Of a DNA stretch of 64,000 bases, positions 10,291 through 22,435 are shown piece by piece; positions within the stretch are counted from its first letter, which is position 1; each line of letters starts with the position of its first letter. Location of the stretch: assembly GCA_020310875.1 (NCBI GenBank), contig CM035423.1:133512696-133576695 (forward strand). The letters run 5' to 3'. This DNA is from Ceratopteris richardii. Lineage: Eukaryota > Streptophyta > Polypodiopsida > Polypodiales > Pteridaceae. A program made the position numbers and the translations under genes. The notes under the pieces are model-generated. The model did not search any database, had not been told where the DNA came from, and worked only from the letters and a program-made list of their open reading frames with translations.

Positions 10291-10435
10291 GTTTTGTTTT
10301 AGAAGAACTAGAAACGAGTTCAATAGATGCTTGTTGCGCGCGTCGTTTTGCTGTAGGAGGAATGATAAGACTACTACACATGCTCTATATTGTTGGACCA
10401 TTGAACCAATAAGGCATTGTTTTTCCAACACTTTA

Positions 10436-12238
10436 AGTATACCAAAAGTAAAACCCCTAATGAGGGAAGGAGTAAAGAAGCTGGGAGAAGCTAACCAAAT
10501 ACCAATAAATTCAAAAACAAACCAAATCAAAAATCAAGATACTCAAACAAGAAATCAATATGAAGCTTCTTCTGGTCCAACAAACTCCTCACATCTCATA
10601 GGAAGTAATTATATAAACATTAAACCAAGATATACAATAAACCAAAAGCCAAAGATGTCTACAATGTCTCAAGATGAACATGAAGAAATTGTCAATAGAA
10701 ATGATGTCAACAGAAATGATGTCAAGATCAAGAAGATGTCAATAAGTAGTTCTCTAAAAAGTGATATGCACGTCAAACATGATGAGTGTGATGCTCTTCA
10801 TGAGGATAACTCAATTACAGATCAAGTTTCTGATATTCCTATGAGTGATACTACATTAGATAAATGTCCTGAGATGCAAGACAATGATCCTACTTATATG
10901 ACAGAGGATAAATCACTAATTGGAGTTCTAGAGAGTGATATGTATGTAGATGATGCCACACTCCATGAAGAGGGGTATAAGAACAATCATGAGAAGGATG
11001 AAAATAAGTCTTCGATTGCTCATTCATACAGTGATATGTATGCCAATAACAATCATGATCAGTTGAATTCCTATGAGGATGAGATTGAGCATGAAATGTT
11101 AAATGAAACACTCATAGGAATGCATGACAAATCTGATGAAGAATCTGTACCAAGTGAGGGTAAGCATGAAAAGATAGAAATATATGACTGCACTGAAGAG
11201 GCTAGGTTTAGCCACTATGAATCGAATGAAGAACGAGTTGACACAACTCTAGCTGTAGAAGGATTCGTATGTGAGGATGCACTTGACCAAGAGTCGATGA
11301 TCGACGAGATGGATGCAGAATGTGGTCTAAGCATATCCTCTGAAGAGAATAGGCAAGAGAGAACTGAAGTAGGTATAGAACACTATAGTGAGCTTTTGAA
11401 TCAAAAATTTCAATCGACATGGGAGGACATACAAAGCCCTCAAAAGGTTTTTGAGGATGAATATAAAGTCTATAAAGATTCTTACATAAAGGGGGAGTTC
11501 AGTGATTCAGATGAATTGGATTTTCCTAATTTTGATGATATTGAATCACTCCATGAGGAAGAGCGAGTGGATTTGAGAAGTGATGATGATGGAGAGTTCC
11601 TAGAAAGGTTGGAGAAAGAAGCAGACTTCATAATTCCTGGAACTCAGTCAGAAGGGAATGATTTCAGCATGGAGAATAAAGATGACTGTGTTTTGATGTC
11701 TGAGTATGATGAACACTTCCATTTGAAGTGGGATTCAAATGATTCTATTCAAAAACCTCATCTTAACGATGATGGAAACATGATAGAAGATAATGAAAGG
11801 GATAAAATTCCTATAAATGATCTCAAGCATGAAATAAAAGAAAATACATGCTTGCAAGAAAATTTCAATTATGAACCAAACATATGCAAATTTCAAACTT
11901 CATATACATGTGTTCCTGACTCTGCACATGATGAATTTGAAAGAATCATAAATAAAGATACTTATGCTCAAACAATTGAAACATGGATGTCCAAATTCTC
12001 TGAGAGTTTCAAAGACCAAACAAGCCGCCAAGAGGTAGACAAGCAAATAAGGTGGCTTGTTTACATATTTACTGTATTTATGAATGCAACCCTATTCGAT
12101 GCAATTCAGAGATGGCTAATCTTCAAACATAGCTTCTTTGGAGAGCATTTATTTGTGAAAATGTATTGGAAAGGAATTTCTTGTATTTACAAGAAATTCA
12201 AAAGTGACTTTTGTAAATATAATTATGTAAATACTTAA
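10436..12238 (+). CDS. Acidic ORF of element A, function unknown
   Basis: An open frame runs to TAA at 12238. The first ATG in it (10331) lies inside the solo LTR, so I start the real coding at 10436, where element A resumes in the same phase as the Gag-like frame ending near 2785; it is probably the C-terminal part of one long protein. About 600 residues are visible: a short basic Asn/Gln/Lys-rich start, a long Asp/Glu/Ser-rich and probably disordered middle with repeated SDMY/DMH-type units, and a C-terminal region with Trp and hydrophobic residues (RWLVYIFTVF, possibly a membrane segment). I recognise no family and see no protease DSG, RT YVDD or integrase motif. It could be a long Gag extension or an element-specific accessory protein. 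Its openness over 1.8 kb, against two stops in the Gag part, is notable. Confidence 0.55.
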   Translation, partial: SIPKVKPLMREGVKKLGEANQIPINSKTNQIKNQDTQTRNQYEASSGPTNSSHLIGSNYINIKPRYTINQKPKMSTMSQDEHEEIVNRNDVNRNDVKIKKMSISSSLKSDMHVKHDECDALHEDNSITDQVSDIPMSDTTLDKCPEMQDNDPTYMTEDKSLIGVLESDMYVDDATLHEEGYKNNHEKDENKSSIAHSYSDMYANNNHDQLNSYEDEIEHEMLNETLIGMHDKSDEESVPSEGKHEKIEIYDCTEEARFSHYESNEERVDTTLAVEGFVCEDALDQESMIDEMDAECGLSISSEENRQERTEVGIEHYSELLNQKFQSTWEDIQSPQKVFEDEYKVYKDSYIKGEFSDSDELDFPNFDDIESLHEEERVDLRSDDDGEFLERLEKEADFIIPGTQSEGNDFSMENKDDCVLMSEYDEHFHLKWDSNDSIQKPHLNDDGNMIEDNERDKIPINDLKHEIKENTCLQENFNYEPNICKFQTSYTCVPDSAHDEFERIINKDTYAQTIETWMSKFSESFKDQTSRQEVDKQIRWLVYIFTVFMNATLFDAIQRWLIFKHSFFGEHLFVKMYWKGISCIYKKFKSDFCKYNYVNT

Positions 12239-12261
12239 TAATTATATTTTGATTTTATGAG

Positions 12262-12450
12262 ATGGATTAGGGTAAATATAAAAATAAATAAATAAATAAA
12301 TATATAAATGCATAAATAAATAAAGAAATAAATAAATACATAAATGAAATAAATAAATAAATACAAATAAAATATAAATAAATATATAAATATATAAATA
12401 AATAAACAAATATGTAAATAAATAAATAAATATATAAATAAGTAGAAGAA
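12262..12450. repeat. AAAT/ATAAAT microsatellite
   Basis: Short A/T-rich repeats follow the stop of the acidic ORF directly. Expansion here may have cut the ORF's original 3' end, since possible coding sequence reappears at 12504. Confidence 0.85.
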
Positions 12451-12503
12451 GTAAGTGCATCTAGTATTCAAGTAAAAATAATTTTTTTTCAAATAATCTT
12501 TTA

Positions 12504-12617
12504 GAATATGATGCTACTGATGCGTTTTGTGAGTTTATGAGTCAAGGTGAAGATTTGGAGCTGATTACAAATCAGAAATTCGAATGGATCCTTACAAGAG
12601 CAACGGTTTTTTGAATT
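12504..12617 (+). pseudogene. Possible 3' coding remnant of element A
   Basis: About 37 acidic codons (beginning EYDATDAFCEF) resemble the composition of the upstream ORF but lie in another frame after the microsatellite. No family is recognised. Confidence 0.25.
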
Positions 12618-12785
12618 GCTTGTACATGCCGTATTAAAAATAGATATTTGTGAAGTATTATCGTGGATTGTATGTGTACATATGAGTATTTTGATGGATT
12701 GACATTTCTTATCACGTGTTTAGTGTTTGAATGCAAGAGAAGATCGAAGGAAGGCGATGAAAATGGGAAGTGAAGTGAAGATCAG

Positions 12786-13385
12786 AAAGCCTTGTCTTTT
12801 TTCTTAGTTCTCATGTTAACTAAAATCTTTTTCGCACCTATTTTGAGATGCATTGCATGCGAAATATGCATGTGGAAATGTGTAGAAAGCACGTCTTTTG
12901 ATTCCAATAGAAGCACGTCCATCTGCACATGAATTAAATAGGTAAATATCATTGTAAATAAAAATAATAAATAAAGGTTTGAGTAATAAGAGAGAATAGT
13001 TCTGAGTAAGGAAGAGTGATTGCATTTGTAATAAAGTGGAGTTGTGAGTGATGTGAGCTTCCTTGCTTCGATACCATAAAGCCTCGATTTTTTCGCACCA
13101 TTTTGTTTCCCTTCATGCACCTAACGCATGCATAAATGAAATGTAAAGAGCACGAGAATTTTTAAAGCCCATAGATGCACATCTAATTGCACATAAACTA
13201 ATTTGTACATGCATGATCGAAATTCAGTTTGAGTTCGAGTGGGAAAACCTCGCCATCAAAAGCTTGATATCTCTTATTTGCACCATGTTGCTTTTTTTTC
13301 ATGCACCTAGAGTATGCATATGTAGGGCCCATTACATGGCCATGCATATGCACATGTGTTTGATAACCTATGCACTTGATTTCCT
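12786..13385. repeat. Three diverged direct repeats before the 3' LTR
   Basis: Three copies (about 12786-12945, 13075-13205 and 13255-13385) share the order TTnGCACC, a T-rich run, a TGCATGC/CATGCACC block and a CTGCACAT/TTGCACAT block. They fill the non-coding stretch between the coding remnant and the polypurine tract. Confidence 0.5.
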
Positions 13386-13442
13386 TGGAATTCATAACTT
13401 CTTGTAGATATGTTGTGGCGCATCCGGAGGATGCACAGGTTC

Positions 13443-13454
13443 AGAGGGGGTGGA
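13443..13454 (+). other. Polypurine tract of element A
   Basis: AGAGGGGGTGGA lies immediately before the TG that starts the 3' LTR at 13455. Confidence 0.65.
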
Positions 13455-14655
13455 TGTGGTAAAGATTTGGCTCGCGAGCTTACAAACAGTTTGAAAGTAT
13501 CAATTGAAAGCTCAACTAAAGCATTTGATGGATATGACCGTAAGATGCAGGGAAAGAGTTTTACGGAAACAAATTAGAAAACGAGTTATAATGGTTCCAA
13601 TGGATTCTCCTCTCCTGTACCGTGGAGGCTAGTCCTGAGAATATGGAAAAGGCACTTGAAGCTTAAGCTAGAGGCGATGATGCATTTAGAAACAAAGAAT
13701 ATATGGCAGATATAGATGCGTACACACAAGTCACCTGAAGGGGCTTGAAGAAGGATCAGAGACCGTCCTAGTCTCAACCATAAACGATGCTTACTAGGGT
13801 TCATTAATCAAGAGCGAAAGAGCGAAAGGGGGGGCTCTGGTCTTTTGGGTCGCTGTTGTGATCAGAAGAGAAACAGGAGGGTACGAAGAGGAAGAAAGGC
13901 CAACTTGTAGCGTTTTTCTTCTGGCATATGTGGAAGGATCTCTTTTCGTTTCCTGTGCGGAATATTCACCTGAAGAGGAGGATACACAGGAAGAAGGCGA
14001 TGTATAATTGTCTGTGAACTAATGCAAAGGAGGCAACAAGTTCTAACGAATTGGTCATACGAAAACGAAAACTTGATTGATGATTGTCATGACTATTTTT
14101 CCTCGCTGTTGATGGCAAACTGATGCGAAGGGACTTAACGCCTATGATCTGAAGTAAATGAAGACTGGATAGACAAGAAGGTATGCTCTGAGTCATAGTC
14201 AGTTATATTTATGCAATCTAAAAGCTGAAGAGTTAAGCCGATATAGCTGAAAGTATTCCAGAGTCTCTTCGCACTCCTCAAGTAAACCATCGTTTGTGAC
14301 TTTGCTCTGATGAAAAAATAGCTCAGAATTTCACTATACGCTCAAATATATTTGTGCCATCAGGCGGAGTTTTGGTTCTTCCTAATCTTCATTATATAAG
14401 AGAACTTTATTTATAGTTGATGAACATGACGCTGACGACTTCTTTTGTCTGACGACATTCATCTATCTTCCATTATGAGATTAACGATGCACTAAATGCT
14501 ATGCAGATAAACCGGTAGCCACAGAGCTATTGCTGACTGATTGTTTGTTTTGAGTAAAGGAATGAAGTATAAAATATTATAAGTGCATTGCGCACTCTCC
14601 ATGCTCAGCTTTGACGGACAGTTCTCTCACACTCCATTAGAAACGTTTTTTATAT

Positions 14656-15302
<647 letters not shown>

Positions 15303-16039
15303 AACGTTTTTTATATTCATTGAGAATTTACCATTGCTTATCACCTGACGAAGTTCTTATCCGACACCGTTCTATTTTGTTTAAAGTTCAAAACAGAATG
15401 ATTAAGGATTTTCACATGATGTAGTAATTTTGATGGATTTTAGGTTATGATCGGATACATTTGATTGTTGTCCACTTCTGTTTTCGTGACTGACATGCTC
15501 TGCCAATGTTCTGAGACGTTGAAGTTTTTTATAACAACTACAGAAGAGGAAGAAGTATTGGCAATTTTGGAGTTTAAATGTCTATTACTGTGCGATGGTG
15601 ACTTTGCATTATTCCGCCAAACTTTCTGTGTTTTCCTTTTCTACTTTTTGATATGTACTTTGTATGTAAATATGATTATTGAAGCATTTTAGTATGCATA
15701 GAGAACTATAAAGCTTTAACCAGAGCTATGGAGGCGAATTAACTTCAATGTTTTGCTTAACTGTGATGACAAACTGCACAAATCAAATTAGTATACTTTT
15801 GCCCTCCTTTTTACAAAACGCATGACCTACCCCTCTCATTACCCTGAAGTGTTCAAAAGGTATCTTCTGCAAAGAAGTGCAATGTGAACCAATCCCTCAA
15901 CACATTGGATACCTCGATTAAGCTTGATTTTATGCCCATGCTATAGACCACAATCCGTTCACTTTTAGAGATATTTCCAAAGATCTCGAAGGCAAGCTTA
16001 TCGTCACTTTTCTCCTTCCTTTCCAGGAACGAGACGATA

Positions 16040-18145
16040 GCGTTGAAATGAACCGGAGGAAAGTATACATGAATTAAAACATTTATTGATAATCGATGCA
16101 TCTTTATATGAATAAGAACAAAGGAGTCATTTTGATTGAAATTTCCACCTTTTCTTCCAAATAGTAATCTAATGATTCTCTATAAAAGATGTTAAATACA
16201 TCCCAGTTGCATATGACCTTCTTCAATTGAAGAAACATACTATGCAGCCTTTTGGATTTATCCCCATATAACATGAAGATTCCTTTAATGTTCTACATGT
16301 CAAGAATAGACCTCAATCCAATACTGAAATGTGCAAAAGCATCACAGTCAAACACTCTCAAACAGTCATATAAAACATATTGATTAAGCCAAGCCACTTT
16401 AATGATGTCAATTGTCAGATTGTTACTGCAAGAAGATGCTGAATTTTGCTAAGCATGCAAGGCATGCTATGAGCATTGACAATGAAAAGAGTATGATGCA
16501 TGATAATACTCCACTCTATGGATGCTGTTGATTCCATAATTGCTCATGTTCTTCATAATGCAAACTTTCATGTATATGAATTTCTTATCATGCTTTGAGC
16601 TCGTATGCCTTGCATCTTAGTAAAGAACGCCTCTTTACTTCTATTCATGAGCATTCCACTCTGGTTGATGACATTAATACATGCAAAGAAGAACATGATG
16701 ATCTCATTCATGTCTTCGATGCATGATTGAATATCCATGTAGTTTGAATGAAGAAAGCACTACATGTCTTGATGATGAAATCGCTGATGCATGTCTTGAA
16801 TGCAATAATGAATACACTATGGCTTCGTCTCTTCAACAAAAAGCTATTATTACATGTGATGCAACCACTAATATGGCTGATGAAACTTACATTCATGATC
16901 ATAAGTGTTCAATTCCATTATAATTTGACATCTTTCCCAAGAATGTTGACACTTTCTATGTTTATATGAGAAAATGGAGTCGTCTACAAATAGCATGATA
17001 CAAATCAACATTATTGTTATTCTTGATTTGTTGTCTGAGAGAGGAGGATTCTACAGATTTTTGCAACTTATGTATAAGATCGATGACACAACTTAGCCTT
17101 GTTGTTGCCTCATTGAGCAAGATTAGCCTGCTTACTATTGGGTTGTCTTTCGTGATAAAAGCAAGACTATTTTCAGGTTTATTTCAGCCCCATGAAATCA
17201 ATAAAACAAAAGAGCAAGCTCTATCAATGTTATATTTTTTCTTTTGTTATGAGGGAGAGAACATTTATGCTGATCGTTCACAATAATATGTGATCATGAT
17301 AAAGATTTTGGATGCTAGTCATGATGATAATGATTGGAAGATAGATGTGCTTTTACTGCTTTTGAATACTATCTTTTCATCACTCGTTCACAATAATATG
17401 TGATCATGATGAAGATTTTGGATGCTAGTCATGATGATAATAATTGGAAGATAGATGTGCTTTTACTGATGTTCTTGCCAAGATTTGCAAACATACAAAA
17501 GAAGAAGTTGACCATACGATCATAAAATCATGAGGATGATGATGTTACTTCATACATATTTTCTTAATAAATTCTTTATCATTTCATTGGTTGTACTTCA
17601 TGTGAAAGTAACAAACCAATCAGTGTAATCTTGATGTATAAACAAATTCATGTTGCTATCACCTATGTCACTTTTATTTTTCAATGGGGCAAGAAATGGA
17701 TGCTACTAAAAGTTGCATGGAGTACATTTGTGCATCTTGGCTATCATCAGAAGTCTGCACTTTATGCTTTGTGAAATCACTTATGCCTAATCATATTTGT
17801 GGTTGATACTTGTAGCTTTCAAGTTTCATGTATGAAATTAAGTCCTCCGCAATTTCCTTCACTAGTAATGATATGTAGGATAGAAGATATAAATGCATAG
17901 TGGTAAAAATTGAGGATTATATGACACATTGGCATACACTTCCACATAAAAAAATCATTATGTGATTCCAGATCAAGGAAAAGGCGGTGATTAATCAGTT
18001 TTTTGACGAAAACCCCCCACCAGGTGTGTCAAGCATTAAAAATCACACTTAATAAGGTCATATTGTGTGCGATTCAGAAGTTTTTAGCCTTATCAAGTAG
18101 AAGTTGAAATGGGAAGAAAGTTAGATGTCGTGAACTTATAGAGGA
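16040..18145. other. Degenerate sequence with no clear gene
   Basis: Non-coding by appearance, with short acidic coding-like scraps (for example 16630-16925 on the plus strand, composition like the acidic ORF of element A). No domain is recognised. It holds one local duplication at 17276-17469. Confidence 0.5.
17276..17469. repeat. 110-bp-period direct duplication
   Basis: A unit starting GTTCACAATAATATG at 17276 recurs at 17386 with two or three differences (GATAAAG/GATGAAG, AATGATT/AATAATT). Confidence 0.9.
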
Positions 18146-19450
18146 ATGAATAGGGAAGTTAGGGTAGCAAGAGGTCATAACTATATTGCATTCTTGTGTA
18201 CTTCACACATATTCCAACACCCAGCCATTTTAAGTTTTTTGCAAGCTGATGCACATTATAATTTACATTCACCTTCTCTCTCTTATTTATCTACAAGCGG
18301 TAACATTGTACAAAAGATAGAATTTAATGGTGACGATCCTATCTTTTCTATTTGTAACCTGCACAAAATCAGGAGAGACTCGGCGCACATCATTTCTGGT
18401 GACAGAATCTTTCTGTTTAAAGCGGACTTCATCTTCTCTGATGTGTTGTAAGGTGTATTCATAGCGATCTCCAAACGGTAAAACAAATAGTTCATCCAAA
18501 AGAGGTCGATTAAAAAACGGTAAAAATGATACGTACGGTAATTCATAATGATCAAAGTCAATGCTGTAAGAATCTCTCTTTCGCAGACACGCATACTTAG
18601 CCAAGAAAGAGATAAAATCGAACGTACTTGAGTAGCGGCAATTGCAAAACGAAGCAGCTTTTGCGAAGAATGGAGTTTGAGATGGCGATGCTGGGATGGG
18701 GGACAGAAGGATGGGGGACAGAAGGACGGCAAAAGAGGAGGAGACAGCGCGGTACAGCTGAACGTTGTCTCCATGGCGTGGGCCGACACAATAGGAGACG
18801 CAAGCCTTTGCAAGGTTGTCTCTGCCAATTTCGGAACTTCGAAGCTCGCAGAGAGTGTACATTCCAACGTGAAAAAATTAAATTGCATCACGCTTTACAA
18901 ATCGATTTATGGATAATGGAATGATCAATTCATGTGGGTTAGCTCTTTCATAATTAACTACCTTTACTCTCACAGAAAAGATGTCGACTGAAAAACTTGA
19001 GTTAGGAGCGGAAAAGATGTCAGCTAAACTCCAGCTTGAGTTACAAATTCCATCTGACATGAACTCAAATGTCAAAGCTTGATTCCCAAACCCTTTCCTT
19101 GAAAAAGGAACCCAACGACGTATGAGGTCATTCTAAAAGGAGATTTGGACGTGCCTTTGTCTTGGAGATCGTTTCTTCTATCTTTATGAGAACTTTAATT
19201 TTCATGTAATTTAAAAAATAATTATTATTTATGTGAGAATGATTTAATTAAAAAGGAGCAAAAAATAATTCAGTTTCATTTAGAGGCATATTTCTTCGAT
19301 TTGTTGAAGGTACGAGACACTTTGGGTAATAGTAAAGGAATCGCGGAACAATAATAGAGGCATAAGGGGTATAGAGGATGAAGCCTATCTATTTTTCCCA
19401 TGCTTTGAATGTGATAAATGCCGGAGAAACTAAGGAAAATATTAAGGTTC
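18146..19450. other. No supportable gene
   Basis: Overlapping ORFs occur on both strands (longest 18283-18891 minus, 202 codons) without recognisable domains. A 15-bp tandem unit (GGATGGGGGACAGAA) is near 18697-18726. I see nothing else. Confidence 0.4.
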
Positions 19451-19452
19451 CA

Positions 19453-19554
19453 CAATGGAAAGCACATTTTCTTTAATACGTGAAAATATAAATTAAAAGA
19501 GAACAATGGAAAGCACATTTTCTTTAATACGTGAAAATGTAAATTAAAAGAGAA
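19453..19554. repeat. 51-bp tandem duplication
   Basis: A unit starting CAATGGAAAGCACATTTTC at 19453 is repeated at 19504 with one difference. Confidence 0.92.
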
Positions 19555-19809
19555 AAAGATTAGTGTCCCGAAGAAAGGGAAAGAGGCTTTCGAAGAAAGA
19601 CAAAAATGTACATGTGAATACAATGATAGGTCATGACAAGCGTGTTGGTTGAGTATAAAGATAGGAAGACCGATTTCCCCTTATGAGGACACATAGACTT
19701 TTGAGTATCAACAAGGGACATATGGGGAACTTTCCTCATCTCCTAAAGAGAAGGAACGGATATTGTTTTGAAGGAGGACATAAGATACAATGAAAGATCG
19801 GTGGCATCG

Positions 19810-20040
19810 TGCTTCATAACTATTTCATTTCTTTGCTTCCAACAACACCATAGATATTCACGTACATGCTCCACAATGGGATATCCAAGTAAATAGCCGA
19901 ACCGTGGAGAATTTCTTCGACCTTAAAAGCTTGAGGATGAAGCATGTACCAAGCCTTGTGAAGAATGCCAAACAACCTTTTAGAGAAGGGGTGCTTTAAT
20001 TGAAATGTGGGTAAGATCTCCTTTTGTTTACCTTTGGCAC
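19810..20040 (-). pseudogene. Unrecognised ORF fragment, perhaps LINE-derived
   Basis: About 70 codons on the minus strand are open, ending at TAG near 19815, and rich in Trp, Tyr, His and Leu (LFGILHKAWYML, IPLWSMYVNIYG). The style resembles the C-terminal part of plant non-LTR reverse transcriptases, but I cannot name a family. No start or flanking exons are clear. Confidence 0.25.
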
Positions 20041-21556
20041 ATTTACCATCTCCTTTTTTATTTTAAAAACTTTAATCCATGTCCAAATCTCTAGATGCAA
20101 GATCATCCATAGTCATATTCATAATGTTGTTGAATTCTGTAATAATTGCTATTTATTATTGACAAACAAAAATTAAGTTCTAATTACTAGTAATTATAAT
20201 AATATTAATTATGCTAATTATTATTATTGATTATTATTCATTATTGCTAAATATGTTTTAATTATTATTAGTTATGTTGATTATTATTTGTTTTGTTACT
20301 TGTGATTAATTATAGTTAATTATGTGCGCATCCACTGTCGCTATCGCACAAGCTTCAAGATCAAGTAGAGCTCCTTTCTAGCATGAAAGCCGATGAAATT
20401 TCGGCAGCATCTCCTCTGTAAAATGGACTCTAGAACCAAAATAACCATGTGGGAATCACCATCCACATATGCCAAGAATCACACTGGCAAATATATATCA
20501 ATCAATGACCAAATGCTAATAACGGTGACAAATTAACATGTAACTGAGGCTCCAATCTGGATCATGTACCTGCAAAGAAAACAAAGATACAAATACCAAC
20601 CAAGATCCACAATCAACTCTCATAGAATTGTGTGCAACCGATAACTAAATCCATAACCAAGTGGCATAAGCAAGATATAGACCACAATGCCACTATACAT
20701 CCATGATCAAACTCATGATGACATAATTCTCAAAAAAGGAGTATACCACAATGTCATCTTACATGCCAAACGCGTGACAAGATCATGCTCTACTCTCATA
20801 TGGAGGAGCTACCACAATGATCATACATGTACAATGCTTTGAAGCTCTGAAAATAAGAGCTTGCACACCATAAATTCTCTCTCGAAGAAGTTCCAAAGCA
20901 AATTCAACCTCCAAGTGGAATTAGGGTTGTTTGGGCAAAACTGTACTGCTCTGTGTTTTGCTGTTTCAGAGGTGATAACCTCTGAATCTGAACTTTTGCT
21001 CTTCAGAAAACTTGAAGATCCACTTCTTGGCTACGTAACGACATAAAGAACACCTCAATCGGAGGTGTATAGCTCAAGATATGCTCAAAACAAACACCTG
21101 TTGTCAATTTCACTTTCACTTGCAACAGTACTACTATGTATTCTGCAATTTCGGCAACCTAAAACTCATAATCTGAATCTGAGTTCTTCTACAAAGTTGT
21201 ATCTATCTTTTCAAGCTACGAGCAGCAAGTTGAATCATCGCATTCCGATCTGTAGAACTCAAGTTATGACAAAAAAACCGACCTGTTGTCCTACTCAATG
21301 TAGATTCGCCTTCTACAATTCTCTGCGTTTTTCGAATTTTCGGCACTTCAGAAGTCCGAACTAAATTCTACGCCCTTTTGTGAAGTTGTAACTCTCTGTG
21401 TTAGGTACGCACAGAACTTTAAAACGCATCAATCGGAGCTTCATAGGTCGAGTTATGACCAAAATACTGAACAGCTGTCAAGAGATGCCGACCTGCACTT
21501 CTACCTCTTCTCACCTAAGCTTCCATTGAAGCTTCTTGCACACCATCCTTCAGCAT
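20041..21556. other. Non-coding region, probably the leader of a minus-strand Copia remnant
   Basis: There is no supportable gene. The part near 20850-21556 precedes a primer site and LTR on the minus strand, so it is likely that element's 5' untranslated leader. The rest (20041-20340) is AT-rich. Confidence 0.4.
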
Positions 21557-21568
21557 GCTCTGATACCA
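21557..21568 (-). other. Primer binding site, initiator-Met tRNA
   Basis: TGGTATCAGAGC on the minus strand, one base from the LTR at 21570. Confidence 0.85.
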
Positions 21569-21569
21569 A

Positions 21570-21757
21570 TGAAGGGCTTTGGTGTGCAGAACAAGAGGAG
21601 GACGAAAGCGATGGAGGGAGAGAGAAGAGAGGAGAGACGCGCGGACATGCGTGGGAGCCTCCAAACCCACATAATGTTCTCTCTTGAGGCAATGCTCTAT
21701 ATATGATGTATATATATGAATATGGGGTAAGGTCACATGACCCTTACATCCCCAACA
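21570..21757 (-). mobile_element. 5' LTR of a Copia-type remnant
   Basis: A 188-bp LTR reads TGTTGGGGAT...CCCTTCA on the minus strand and adjoins an iMet primer site. It has a TATATA-rich promoter region near 21700. The internal part to the left has no recognisable gag-pol and no matching left LTR, so the element is truncated or a small non-autonomous type. Confidence 0.7.
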
Positions 21758-22435
21758 ATGAATGAAGAGGGTTTGTTGTATCAATGGAATTCAATTCTTG
21801 AGCTAACTTTGGAACTTTTACAGGTCCTTTGAGAGCATCGGAGGGCATTCCAAGCAAGAGTAAGTGCAAGATTGGGAACACGCTTCCTAGGCACACAAGG
21901 GAAACCAAGGAGAGAAACTAAAGGTTGGAAATTCTCAATCCCTAGCTTAGGCTAAGTATGGATAGAGGTTTTCATCAATTATGGATACGTTAAGCACGAC
22001 CAAGTCCAAGAACTCTAATCACTCAAGTGCAAGTACCAAGAGATTACATTTGCGAAACAACCTAAGGGAAAAGAATTTAAATCGAGCAACCAAACTCAAA
22101 GTACGATAAAACTTAAGTGTTCCTCACAACGAAGATTGATTGGACAAGAAGTGACATCCTAAGAAAAATCAAAAAGAACAAGTGACTAATACAAAAGAAC
22201 TCAGCAACAAAAATTGTACTTGGGAATTTTGGCATTATTCAATTGGGCTTATGAACCTTAGATCAAGATGACACCTAGGAAGAGATAGACAGAGTCTTAG
22301 ATCTTTAGAGGCTAGTGTCAATCATACTGCTAGGTCTTGGGCCCAGCAGTTGAGCCACTATTCACACTACCCTAGCTCTAAGACTAGTGAGTCAGAGATG
22401 TCTCAAGGTATGTAGAGACCCACAGGAGCTCAGGT
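21758..22435. other. Region before the plus-strand Gypsy ORFs
   Basis: No ORF or LTR boundary is recognised. It is probably the leader, or LTR plus leader, of the following Gypsy element, but I could not find a primer site. Confidence 0.35.

Larger units (their letters stand above)
9613..10430 (-). mobile_element. Old solo LTR of the Copia family, proximal part
   Basis: It is a diverged counterpart of the Copia LTR: GTAGAAGA blocks, GAGTGTGAG...ACAC, TTATATAGTA, GAAAAGCTTA..AAAGCTAA, AAAGCGATCGCTA, a tRNA-like module, and the end TTTTCCAACA at 10430. Together with 2786-3371 it makes one LTR with no internal region, that is, a solo LTR. It interrupts the coding frame of element A in phase. 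A decayed target duplication may be CTTA/CTTTA (2782-2785 and 10431-10435). Confidence 0.65.

Noticed and set aside
10331..10435. ATG at 10331 as start of the acidic ORF
   Set aside because: These codons lie within the solo LTR that ends at 10430; the element's own sequence begins after it.
16040..18145. Host gene exons
   Set aside because: Short coding-like scraps have no consistent frame, splice sites or known domain.
18283..18891. 202-codon minus-strand ORF, and overlapping ORFs on both strands
   Set aside because: No recognisable domain, mutually overlapping frames and no splice or promoter support.
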